From NCBI GenBank assembly GCA_947594935.1, contig CANQEM010000013.1, positions 1 through 42,104 of the forward strand: 42,104 nucleotides of DNA, given 5' to 3'. The DNA is from an uncultured Clostridia bacterium (lineage in GTDB: Bacteria > Bacillota > Clostridia > TANB77 > CAG-508). This document shows, one piece after another, positions 32,478-40,349 of this stretch. A program made the translations under genes and the position numbers. Each line of letters opens with the position of its first letter. Position 1 is the stretch's first letter. Below the pieces are notes generated by a model. It was not told the origin of the DNA. It did no database searches and saw only the letters and a program-made list of their open reading frames with translations.

Positions 32478-33499
32478 GTTTTTACTGTAATTATTTTAAT
32501 AAGCTGGATAAGTCCTAAATAGCCAAAGACCGGATACATAAATTGAATTAAATTTGAAAAACCAATTGCTGAAATTGGTACAGAAATAATGCAGATGAGA
32601 ACAAGTATTGCCATTTTTGTTTTCCTATTTCTTTCAATATTTTGCAGTAGACCTGTTCCCAAAGATACAGCTGTTGTTAGAATAGAAAGCAGAATAATTA
32701 CACCATATATAAAACTAAAATATGGAAATTGATTACTAATAACATATAACATTGGCATTTCAAGAGAATCAATATCTACATCAATTTTAGTCATTGCAAT
32801 ATATACACTACTTGCTAGCAAAATTGTTATTGCCCCAATAATTATTGCTATTTTACTTGCATGTTTTTTTACAATGAGTTTGTTTAAGGAAATCATAATT
32901 GGAATTAGCAAAATCATATTATAACTTGTATATAAAATGCTACTAATTAGCCAATTATTTTTTTCTGCTTCGATATTAAAATTTGCAAAATCGATATTTT
33001 TAAAACAGAAAGCTCCAATTATTGTTATAAATATAATTAAAACAGGAACAATCAGTTCACTAACTTTGATAAGTCCTTTAATTTCCTTTGATAAAATAAC
33101 AACGCATAGAGTTGCAAGAATGCTACTCCCTACTAATTGTGGAATATTAAAATTTTCTGATAAATATGTTCCAAACCCAGCAATCATAATAAAAAAAGTG
33201 ACTAAAATAAAAGTGTTTATAATAATATTAGTTAAAAGCACTAAGCGATTTTTTGCTGAACTATTTGTTTTAATAATTACATTTAAAAAATCTTTATAAC
33301 TTTTAACATCATTTTGAGAGATGATTATAAACACTTTGTAAACAATTAAGGAAAATAACAAGCTGGAAATTGCAACTCCCAAAAGACCTTTATATCCGTA
33401 GGAAAAAAAGAACAAGTAAATTTCTTGCCCAGATGCAAAGCCAGCTCCAATTAAAGCCCCTATAATTACAAATATAATTTTAAGATTTTGTTTGAACAT
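32474..33499 (-). CDS. YkvI-like membrane permease (APC-like superfamily)
   Basis: This 341-residue polytopic protein has about ten hydrophobic helices and the YkvI-family N-terminus IIGALIGAGFASGQEIYLFF, the helix-1 break typical of LeuT/APC-fold transporters. The substrate is unknown; relatives are loosely grouped with branched-chain amino acid carriers. No ribosome site is visible: the ATG directly follows the T run of a terminator hairpin (33500-33535). A TATAAT sits in the hairpin loop, so the message may be almost leaderless. A start further inside would cut into the conserved first helix, so the ATG is kept. Confidence 0.8.
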   Translation of the reverse strand: MFKQNLKIIFVIIGALIGAGFASGQEIYLFFFSYGYKGLLGVAISSLLFSLIVYKVFIIISQNDVKSYKDFLNVIIKTNSSAKNRLVLLTNIIINTFILVTFFIMIAGFGTYLSENFNIPQLVGSSILATLCVVILSKEIKGLIKVSELIVPVLIIFITIIGAFCFKNIDFANFNIEAEKNNWLISSILYTSYNMILLIPIMISLNKLIVKKHASKIAIIIGAITILLASSVYIAMTKIDVDIDSLEMPMLYVISNQFPYFSFIYGVIILLSILTTAVSLGTGLLQNIERNRKTKMAILVLICIISVPISAIGFSNLIQFMYPVFGYLGLIQLIKIITVKT

Positions 33500-33535
33500 A
33501 AAAAAGACCCCATCTTATTATATGTGGTCTTTTTT
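33500..33535 (-). terminator. Terminator of the Gld-type ABC operon, touching the ykvI-like start codon
   Basis: AAAAAAGACC / GGTCTTTTTT form a 10-bp stem with T runs on both strands. On the minus strand the T run ends at the ATG of the next gene. Confidence 0.7.
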
Positions 33536-33543
33536 AATATATA

Positions 33544-35061
33544 CTATTTTTTTCTTCTTCTCATAATCCATACTATAACGCCTAGTAAGATAATTAAAAT
33601 TGGAACTGCAAATACGATTACAAGTATAACATTATTTTCTGTTTCTGTTGCTGTATATGTTACTGCTCCTGTGCTTTTTCTAACAGTAATATCTTCTTCT
33701 CTATTTGATAAATATGCTATTGAATTTAGAGCTAAATCTTTATTTTTTCTATACATAACAGCTGGTTCCATTGTTGATTGTGAAATTGGAGTATCTGAAA
33801 CGAAGAAGGCTTCACTATAAATAATTAAAGTTGATTTTTTAGCTGGTTTTCCTAATTCTGTGTTTGCATCTTCTAATGTTTTTGTCATCATTTGACCAAC
33901 TGTAAAACTTGCTTTTTCTTCTCCTTCTTGTGGCTCGTCTGATGTATAGTAGAAGTTTGTTCTATAATATGCGTTTTCACTTGTTTTTAATAGTTCTGTT
34001 TTTTCTATTTTCTTATTTTTTAAAGTTTCATCATCTTTTATATTGATTTTTGTGGCATCAAGTAAGATTACACCTTCAAGATTTTGAATCTTTTCTGTAA
34101 CATCTGAACTTTGAATATCTGGTAATATAAAATCTGGCATGTTTGCAACCATTTTATCAGAATCTGTTTCCCTAACAACACCAACATCAAATGGGTCAAT
34201 TCCATAGATTTCTAGGATTCTATTTGCATTTGGTGTGTCTAATTCTTGACCTGTTGCTGACTGGAACCATAAAATATTTCTACCACTGTTTATATAGTCT
34301 ACGATATAATTTGTAACATCTTCATCAAAATCTTTTGATGGGCTCATTATAACTAAGGTATCACAATCATCTGGCACTTTTCCTGTTTTTAAAATATCTA
34401 CACTAGCAACATCTGTTATTTCATTTTGTAAATATACGTTTAAACATTGTAAATTGTTTTCCAAAGAAAAGTTTGAATATCCAGATAAGAAATATACTTT
34501 TGGAATATCATCTGATGCAACTGATTGAATTGCTGCTGTTAATTTTTCCTCAGCAACACTAACTGATTGATAAGATGAAGAATCATAAGTAACTAATTCG
34601 CTTGAATTTAATACTTTATATCTATCCCCACACTCTACGATAATTCCCATCATACCAGAGGTAATTTCATATTTTTGTGCTAAATCTGGTCTGTCATTTA
34701 CTTTTACTGCTTCAACTTTGATATTTTGATTAGCTTTTGCATATTGCTTTGCTAAATCTACTGTTGAATCATTATCTTCATATTCCATAAAATAAATTGA
34801 AATTGATTTTCCAATATCTTTTATTTTATCTATACTTTCTTGTGTTAGTGTAAATAGATGGTCTTGGCTAAAATCAATTGGAGTTAATTCTAAACTTTTA
34901 ATAACCATATTGATTGCAACGAACACTGCTATAATTGTTGCCATAATTAAAAGTGTATTACTGCCTTCAATAAGCCATTTTTTCTTGAATATTTTTGCAA
35001 ATTTATGGAATTTTTTCTCTTTTGTCTCGACTTTGATAAGTTCTTTACTTTCCTTGTTCAA
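33544..35061 (-). CDS. GldG-like auxiliary protein of an ABC transporter
   Basis: A TTG start follows GGAGGGAG at a 5-base spacing. The 505-residue product has a basic N-terminus, a transmembrane helix (about 35-55), a large extracellular domain (about 70-465) with the Gld-type FSQDHLFTLTQESIDKIKDIGKSISIYFMEYE and YDSSSYQSVSVAEEKLTAAI, and a C-terminal helix (about 478-498) with the basic end MRRRKK. GldG-type proteins accompany an ATPase and a permease in an ABC exporter. In Bacteroidetes this set is linked to gliding; in Firmicutes its role is unknown. It ends at a terminator. Confidence 0.88.
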   Translation of the reverse strand: MNKESKELIKVETKEKKFHKFAKIFKKKWLIEGSNTLLIMATIIAVFVAINMVIKSLELTPIDFSQDHLFTLTQESIDKIKDIGKSISIYFMEYEDNDSTVDLAKQYAKANQNIKVEAVKVNDRPDLAQKYEITSGMMGIIVECGDRYKVLNSSELVTYDSSSYQSVSVAEEKLTAAIQSVASDDIPKVYFLSGYSNFSLENNLQCLNVYLQNEITDVASVDILKTGKVPDDCDTLVIMSPSKDFDEDVTNYIVDYINSGRNILWFQSATGQELDTPNANRILEIYGIDPFDVGVVRETDSDKMVANMPDFILPDIQSSDVTEKIQNLEGVILLDATKINIKDDETLKNKKIEKTELLKTSENAYYRTNFYYTSDEPQEGEEKASFTVGQMMTKTLEDANTELGKPAKKSTLIIYSEAFFVSDTPISQSTMEPAVMYRKNKDLALNSIAYLSNREEDITVRKSTGAVTYTATETENNVILVIVFAVPILIILLGVIVWIMRRRKK

Positions 35062-35074
35062 TTTTCTCCCTCCT

Positions 35075-35761
35075 CTATTTTACACTTTTTCTTCTTTGCA
35101 TAAATAGTAATGTTAATAAAATGCACATAATTGTAAATGTAACAAATGTAACTGTACTTTCAATGCTGATTTGTCCTTGTGTGTAATCATAAAACATGTT
35201 TATGAAAGAGAAACTATCTAGGCTTGGGTTGAAATCAGGGAATACCCATGTGATTATGAAAAAGCCTATTGATATAATTCCTGCAATAATTTGATTTTCT
35301 GTAATACTTGAAGCAAATATTCCGAAAGAAATATAAGCCATGCAAAATAGCAAGAACCCTAAGAAAGTAGCTAATGCTGTTGTGATATGTGGCATACCAA
35401 AATAGCAAATAATACCAAAATACATAAGTGTGCATAATTCTGTTATAACTACAATAATTAAGGCTGCTATAAATTTACCTAAAACTATTTTTGTAAGACT
35501 TAAAGGTGATGTTATTAGCAATTGTTCTGTTCCAGTTTTTCTTTCCTCTGAAAAAGACCTCATTGTTAGTAATGGAATTATAAAAGCTAAAACTAAAATA
35601 GTTGGTAAAGAATAATAGATATATTCAAAATTTACATTTCCATATCCAATAACTGTGAAATAGAAAGATACACTAAATGCAATTAGGAAAACACCTATAA
35701 AAATGTATCCTATTGGTGTTGTAAAATAAGCTTTAAGCTCTTTTTTGATTATTGCCCACAT
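35075..35761 (-). CDS. ABC transporter permease (GldF/ABC-2 type)
   Basis: This 228-residue permease has six hydrophobic helices and the ABC-2 signature PLLTMRSFSEERKTGTEQLLITSPLSLTKIVLGKF. The N-terminal AIIKKELKAYFTTPIGYIF is typical of the GldF group. AGGAGG overlaps the 3' end of the ATPase gene, so they are coupled. It forms the membrane part of the transporter with the ATPase upstream and the GldG-like protein downstream. Confidence 0.88.
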   Translation of the reverse strand: MWAIIKKELKAYFTTPIGYIFIGVFLIAFSVSFYFTVIGYGNVNFEYIYYSLPTILVLAFIIPLLTMRSFSEERKTGTEQLLITSPLSLTKIVLGKFIAALIIVVITELCTLMYFGIICYFGMPHITTALATFLGFLLFCMAYISFGIFASSITENQIIAGIISIGFFIITWVFPDFNPSLDSFSFINMFYDYTQGQISIESTVTFVTFTIMCILLTLLFMQRRKSVK

Positions 35762-35762
35762 T

Positions 35763-36701
35763 TTAGTTACCTCCTTCTATTAGTTTGATAAACGCATCTT
35801 CAAGAGTTGCATCTTCTTTTTTCAACTCAAATATAGTAATGTTATCTTTTGCAAATTCTTGGAATACAATTTTCCTTAAATCTACATCTTTATCTGATTC
35901 TAAAAGATATTGTTTTGTATTATCATTGTTTTCTTTAATAAATTTGATGTTTGTAATATCTTTTATTTTCTTAACTACTTCTGTTATTTTATTTTCACTG
36001 TCCTCAACAGTAACATATACTACATTTTTGCTAGATACTTTTGTTTCTAGATTTTCTGGCGTGTCTTCTGCTACAATTTTTCCTTTGTTTATAATAACAA
36101 CTCTTTGGCAAATTTGGCTTACTTCTGATAAGATATGTGAGCTTAAAATGATTGTATGAGTCTTTCCTAGTTCTTTAATCAAACTTCTGATTTCCGTAAT
36201 TTGTTTTGGGTCTAGACCAACAGTTGGTTCATCTAAGATAAGTACTTTTGGTTCTCCAACTAATGCTCCTGCCATACTAACTCTTTGCTTATAACCTCTT
36301 GATAGATTTCTTATAAGTTTTTTCTGCACATCTCTTAAACCGGTTTGTTCTATAATTTGACCTACTTTTATTCTTCTGTTTTTCTTATCTACTTTTTTGA
36401 TTTCTGCCATGAAAGTAACGAACTCTTTTACCGTCATATCAGTATATAGTGGTACTCCTTCTGGCATATAACCAATTTGTCTTTTGGCTTTCTTTGGCTT
36501 GTCAGACATATCATAATCGTCTACAATGATAGTTCCTTCTGTTGGTTCGATGTATCCTGTAATCATGTTCATTGTTGTACTTTTACCAGCACCGTTTGGA
36601 CCTAGTAGACCTAAGATTTCCCCGTCTTTAACTTCAAAACTGATATTGTCGACAGCCACAAATTTTCCGTATTTTTTAGTTACGTTCTTAACTTGTATCA
36701 C
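35763..36701 (-). CDS. ABC transporter ATP-binding protein (GldA-like)
   Basis: The start is GTG 36701 behind AGGAGGAG, giving MIQVKNVTKKYG (312 residues); the extra 41 codons in the track are leader sequence. Walker A is GPNGAGKS, the signature LSRGYKQR, Walker B VLILDEP, and the switch His is in ILSSH. The C-terminal extension (about 220-312) is the DUF4162-like portion found in ABC-2 ATPases. It energises the permease and GldG-like proteins encoded downstream in one operon. Confidence 0.92.
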   Translation of the reverse strand: MIQVKNVTKKYGKFVAVDNISFEVKDGEILGLLGPNGAGKSTTMNMITGYIEPTEGTIIVDDYDMSDKPKKAKRQIGYMPEGVPLYTDMTVKEFVTFMAEIKKVDKKNRRIKVGQIIEQTGLRDVQKKLIRNLSRGYKQRVSMAGALVGEPKVLILDEPTVGLDPKQITEIRSLIKELGKTHTIILSSHILSEVSQICQRVVIINKGKIVAEDTPENLETKVSSKNVVYVTVEDSENKITEVVKKIKDITNIKFIKENNDNTKQYLLESDKDVDLRKIVFQEFAKDNITIFELKKEDATLEDAFIKLIEGGN

Positions 36702-36744
36702 GCCAACTCCTCCTTTTAAATTTGCTTTTTCAAATTTCCCTAGT

Positions 36745-36773
36745 ATCATACCATTTTTTTCACGATTTGTAAA
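36745..36773 (-). promoter_or_regulatory. Promoter of the Gld-type ABC operon, TTTACA-N17-TATGAT
   Basis: Minus strand TTTACA (36773-36768) and TATGAT (36750-36745), 17 bases apart with an extended TGG. Three GTGAAAAA repeats lie in and upstream of the promoter (about 36755-36794). Confidence 0.55.
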
Positions 36774-36854
36774 GTTTTTCACAAATTTTTCACATTTCCA
36801 TAATATTTTTAATTTTAAATTCATAATTATTTAAGGAAATGAAAGGTTGATTTT

Positions 36855-37448
36855 ATGAATTTCTTATATACTTTTTTTATAACTTTTATTCTTATCTTCA
36901 TCTCTGAACTAGGCGACAAAACACAACTTTTGGTTTTATCATTTGTCAACAAATTAAAAGCATCTCGAATTTTGTTAGGCGTTGCAATTGGTACACTTTG
37001 TAGTCATGGGTTTGCCATTATTTTTGGAAGCCACTTAGGTTTAATTGATGGAACTTTGCGTTACTACTTATCAATTTTAACTTATATTTCTTTTATCATG
37101 TTTGGAATTTTTGGCTTTTTCCGAAAAAAATCTCCCACTTCTTCAAAAGTTTCAACATCTTTAAAAAAAGATTCAAATATTTATTATATTTTTCTAATTG
37201 CACTTGCTATTTTTATTGGCGAATTAGGAGATAAAACCTTTTTAGCTTCGTTAGGGTTAGGTATAGAGTATCCATATAGCAAAATTTCGTTGATTATAGG
37301 CTCTGTTTCTGGGATGGTTGCCTCTAACAGTATTGCAATTCTCTTTGGCAAATTTCTAAATTCCAAGGTAAATTCTAAGTATATTCAAATTCTATCTAAT
37401 ATTTTATTTATTCTTTTTGGTGTGTTAGGCTTTTTAAAAATTTCATAA
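36855..37448 (+). CDS. TMEM165/GDT1 family cation transporter
   Basis: This 197-residue membrane protein has six predicted helices in two inverted halves. Each half carries the family motif ELGDKT (ELGDKTQLL near residue 16, ELGDKTFLA near residue 124). UPF0016/GDT1 proteins export Mn2+ or exchange Ca2+/H+; bacterial members such as MneA export manganese. The gene is divergent from the ABC operon. The leader is short, and I see no yybP-ykoY riboswitch. Confidence 0.9.
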   Translation: MNFLYTFFITFILIFISELGDKTQLLVLSFVNKLKASRILLGVAIGTLCSHGFAIIFGSHLGLIDGTLRYYLSILTYISFIMFGIFGFFRKKSPTSSKVSTSLKKDSNIYYIFLIALAIFIGELGDKTFLASLGLGIEYPYSKISLIIGSVSGMVASNSIAILFGKFLNSKVNSKYIQILSNILFILFGVLGFLKIS

Positions 37449-37456
37449 ATTTTCTA

Positions 37457-37485
37457 TTGAAAATTTAACTATTCTTTGATACAAT
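37457..37485 (+). promoter_or_regulatory. Promoter of the PstS-like gene, TTGAAA-N17-TACAAT
   Basis: TTGAAA (37457-37462), 17 bases, TACAAT (37480-37485), 24 bases before the chosen ATG. Confidence 0.65.
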
Positions 37486-37509
37486 TTTTTGTGGAAAGGG
37501 ATGGTTTGT

Positions 37510-38475
37510 ATGGATAAAAAGCATACGTTTTTAAAAGTGGTTGTAATACTTGGTACAATTGCCTTGTGTGTTGCCACTTATTTTTTTGTTGTAAAATATT
37601 ATAAAGAGCAAAAGAGTAATGAAAAACTACAACTTGAACAAGCAAAGGAATTAGAAATGACAAAGCAATTATACACTTTGGAAACTTACCCAAAAGTTGA
37701 CGCTTCACTTGCTACGCAACCTTTAACTAATGCACTTATTAAAGATTTTACGAAACAAGATGTAAATGTTGATGAACTTGGATATTCTAACACTCATCCA
37801 GCTTATCTTAAACTAATCAATGATGAGGTAGATTTAATTGTTGTGACTGAGCCTTCACAAGAGGAGTTAGATTTAGCGGCAGAAAAAGGGGTTGAGCTAG
37901 AAGTTATACCGGTTGTAAAAGAGGGTTTTGTTTTCTATGTTAATTCAAATAATAAAGTGGATAATTTAACAATAGAGCAAATTCAAAAAATCTATACGGG
38001 TGAAATAACTAATTGGAAAGAAGTGGGTGGCAGTGATGAAAATATCATACCATATCAAAGACCAGTAAATTCAGGGTCACAAACAGGTATGCTTTCACTT
38101 GTTATGAAAGGCTTAAATTTAATGACAGCACCAAAAGAGCATCTTGTTGAGACAATGTCTGAAATTATTAACTTAGTTTCTAATTATAATAATGGTAAAA
38201 ATGCAATTGGATATTCTTATTACTATTACGCAACTACAATGTTTAAGGCTATTGATGAAACTGTTGCAAGTAATATTAAGATGTTAGGAATTGATGGTGT
38301 AAAACCAAATAATCAAAGTATAAAAGATTCTACTTATCCATTTACTACTGCTTACTATATTGTCTTAAATAAAAAAGACGGTCCAGATTCACCTGCAAGG
38401 ATATTAGCTAATCAATTTTTATCAGAAAGAGGTCAGAAAGTTGCAGAAGAAGCTGGGTATGTTCCAGTAAATTAG
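37510..38475 (+). CDS. PstS-like periplasmic binding protein, membrane anchored
   Basis: GGAAAGGG lies about 9 bases before ATG 37510 (321 residues); the tracked frame starts 7 codons earlier. The N-terminus is a transmembrane anchor (about 8-28) without an obvious lipobox cysteine. A PBP-like domain follows (about 55-320), with FVFYVNSNNKVDNLTIEQIQKIYTGEITNWKEVGG and a ligand-loop region NSGSQTGML, both typical of phosphate-binding PstS proteins. PstCAB genes are absent. With the downstream membrane protein it may form a two-gene sensing unit; that is inference. Confidence 0.82.
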   Translation: MDKKHTFLKVVVILGTIALCVATYFFVVKYYKEQKSNEKLQLEQAKELEMTKQLYTLETYPKVDASLATQPLTNALIKDFTKQDVNVDELGYSNTHPAYLKLINDEVDLIVVTEPSQEELDLAAEKGVELEVIPVVKEGFVFYVNSNNKVDNLTIEQIQKIYTGEITNWKEVGGSDENIIPYQRPVNSGSQTGMLSLVMKGLNLMTAPKEHLVETMSEIINLVSNYNNGKNAIGYSYYYYATTMFKAIDETVASNIKMLGIDGVKPNNQSIKDSTYPFTTAYYIVLNKKDGPDSPARILANQFLSERGQKVAEEAGYVPVN

Positions 38476-38489
38476 GAGGAGTATGTACA

Positions 38490-39932
38490 ATGGAAAAAAA
38501 GAATAAAACAAGTTTTATTTTTAAATATCTAATTTTTGTTTTTTTGCTATTTTGCATTACAGGTCTTGCAATTTATTTAACTATAAATTATTTGGATAAA
38601 ATCGAGAGTTCAGAAGCGGAAAAAGAGATAGTTTCTGATAAAGTAGAAACTAGCAAATCTCTTAGTAGTGCAAAAGACGCAAAATATGGAATACAAGCTT
38701 ATGATGAAACATATAACACAAATTCTTTAAAAGTTACAACTACTATGGATGTAAATGGTAAAATAGTTGATAGAGATTATTTAATAGATAAGCCTTCTGC
38801 ACTTTATACAGAATATGTGCAAATAGATGGCTTAAGAGATAAAACTTTGCAAAGTACTATAAATGAAAAATTAAAGCAAACGGCATATAATTTAAAAGAT
38901 AGTAAAAATTTTGTATCTTCTTCTGTAATGGCAAATTTTTCAAATGTTTTATCTGTTAATATTTCAGTTTATAACTCTCAATATGAAAAAGTTGGATTAG
39001 AAACTTTAAACTTTGATTTGACAACAGGAAATGAGATTTCTTTTGAAGATGTTTTTGTGTCATCAGCTCCTTTAAATACATATCTTGCAAATGGTTTGTA
39101 TGAAGCACTTGCTTGGCATGAGTCTGAAAACGAGGAATATGAAGAAACTCATGATATGAATAATTATGATACTTCTGAATATGAAGAAAAGTTTTTAATG
39201 ATTGCTGATAATTATAAAAAAATGAAAGATAATCTTAAATTTAGTATTACTTCATCTTGTGTTTATGTTTATGACTTAATGGACAATAGAATGATTCCGA
39301 AAAATCTTACAGAAGAAAATAATTGTATTACTATAAATTTTTTGGATAATATTGAAGAAGTTGCTATTTACAAAAGATATTTAACTGAAAATGAGATTTA
39401 TGATGATAATACTCTTGGAACTAAGGATATTATTGTGCTATCACCAAATATTGAAATTGAAGATTATTCAAAAATTTTAAATTATGGAAAAATGAATGAT
39501 AATATATTTTTGGAAGAAGTAGTATCTGGCGACTTTGCTACTATTAAGGATACATCGACTATTTTTAGCTATGTTCAGAATTTGTCAGATAAAAATAAAG
39601 AGACTCTTGCAAAAAGAGATTTAGAGGGGAAAGCTTTATTTTTTGAAAGGTCTTATAATGTTGCTGAGGAAGATGAATTTTATTCTGTAAATATAATTAC
39701 TCAGGAGACTACTTGCAGTAGCGAATATTTTAAAGAATTAGCGTTTAAAGATTATATAAAAATGAAAACTGGACCTACTGCTGATGCGTCATTATTGATG
39801 TTTGATGATTATATGAAAGATGATTATCCTAATTTGCAAATTGCAAAGTATAAAAATGAGGAGATGTATGTTAGCAAATCTGGTACATTTTTAGGAAATT
39901 CACGTGAAGAAGCTATGCAGAAATTGCAATAA
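38490..39932 (+). CDS. Membrane-anchored RsiV/DUF3298-like protein
   Basis: This 480-residue product follows AGGAGG. It has a transmembrane anchor (about 11-32), a polar linker, and an extracellular region with the DUF4163/DUF3298 pattern found in RsiV and PdaC: YVQIDGLRDKTLQSTINEKLK (about 110) and LNFDLTTGNEISFEDVF (about 178-195). RsiV is an anti-sigma factor that binds lysozyme, but no cytoplasmic anti-sigma domain is present here. The gene lies 14 bases after the PstS-like gene and probably shares its transcript. Exact function is unknown. Confidence 0.62.
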   Translation: MEKKNKTSFIFKYLIFVFLLFCITGLAIYLTINYLDKIESSEAEKEIVSDKVETSKSLSSAKDAKYGIQAYDETYNTNSLKVTTTMDVNGKIVDRDYLIDKPSALYTEYVQIDGLRDKTLQSTINEKLKQTAYNLKDSKNFVSSSVMANFSNVLSVNISVYNSQYEKVGLETLNFDLTTGNEISFEDVFVSSAPLNTYLANGLYEALAWHESENEEYEETHDMNNYDTSEYEEKFLMIADNYKKMKDNLKFSITSSCVYVYDLMDNRMIPKNLTEENNCITINFLDNIEEVAIYKRYLTENEIYDDNTLGTKDIIVLSPNIEIEDYSKILNYGKMNDNIFLEEVVSGDFATIKDTSTIFSYVQNLSDKNKETLAKRDLEGKALFFERSYNVAEEDEFYSVNIITQETTCSSEYFKELAFKDYIKMKTGPTADASLLMFDDYMKDDYPNLQIAKYKNEEMYVSKSGTFLGNSREEAMQKLQ

Positions 39933-39988
39933 TGGCAATTTGATATAAGGTTTTCTACACATTTGTGCAAATTTTTCAACTTTTATGA

Positions 39989-40017
39989 TTGACAATTGAT
40001 GTTTTTTGTGGTATTAT
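39989..40017 (+). promoter_or_regulatory. Strong promoter in front of the half tRNA-Arg, TTGACA-N17-TATTAT
   Basis: TTGACA (39989-39994) is perfect. TATTAT (40012-40017) follows after 17 bases, 20 bases before the tRNA-like sequence. It looks like the original tRNA promoter at this site. Confidence 0.7.
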
Positions 40018-40037
40018 AGTTACTGTCCATAAGACAT

Positions 40038-40077
<40 letters not shown>

Positions 40078-40138
40078 ATTGTGGTCGATCTTTCAAGGTT
40101 GTTGTTATATCTGCATTGTAGGTTTTGCTTAGATTTTC

Positions 40139-40298
40139 TCTAACAAAAACTCTAACAAACTTCTTGTATAGTTTTTATACGGGTCAATAGCTCAGGTGGA
40201 TAGAGCACAGGCCTTCTAAGCCTGGTGTCGGGGGTTCGAATCCCTCTTGGCTCACCATTTTCAAAAAACTCTAACAAACTCTAACAAATTTTAACAAC
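40139..40298 (+). repeat. TCTAACAAA direct repeats on both sides of tRNA-Arg
   Basis: Copies of TCTAACAAA lie at 40139-40147 and 40151-40159 (left) and at 40270-40278 and 40280-40288 (right), with a degenerate TTTAACAAC at 40290. All have one orientation. They resemble arm-type binding sites of a tyrosine integrase. Confidence 0.6.
40181..40257 (+). tRNA. tRNA-Arg (UCU)
   Basis: This 77-base tRNA has an encoded CCA. The anticodon stem is CAGGC/GCCTG around CTTCTAA, giving anticodon UCU. The T arm has GGTTCGAATCC. The acceptor stem GGGTCAA/TTGGCTC has two wobble pairs. The upstream region offers only a TATAGT (40167-40172) without a good -35. It sits at the edge of the integrase-carrying element. 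Confidence 0.9.
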
Positions 40299-40316
40299 AT
40301 AAAGACCAATTAAGTG

Positions 40317-40349
40317 GAGTATTCATAGTTATATGAATATTCTTTTTTT
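40317..40349 (+). terminator. Terminator after tRNA-Arg
   Basis: An 11-bp stem GAGTATTCATA / TATGAATATTC with loop gtta is followed by a T run. It abuts the stop codon of the convergent integrase gene. Confidence 0.75.

Noticed and set aside
36702-36854. Mn2+ (yybP-ykoY) riboswitch ahead of the GDT1-type transporter
   Set aside because: The leader is short and occupied by the divergent ABC promoter; I see no conserved riboswitch helices.
40139-40298. TCTAACAAA repeats as a CRISPR array
   Set aside because: The repeats are 9 bases with irregular spacing and surround a tRNA; no cas genes are present.
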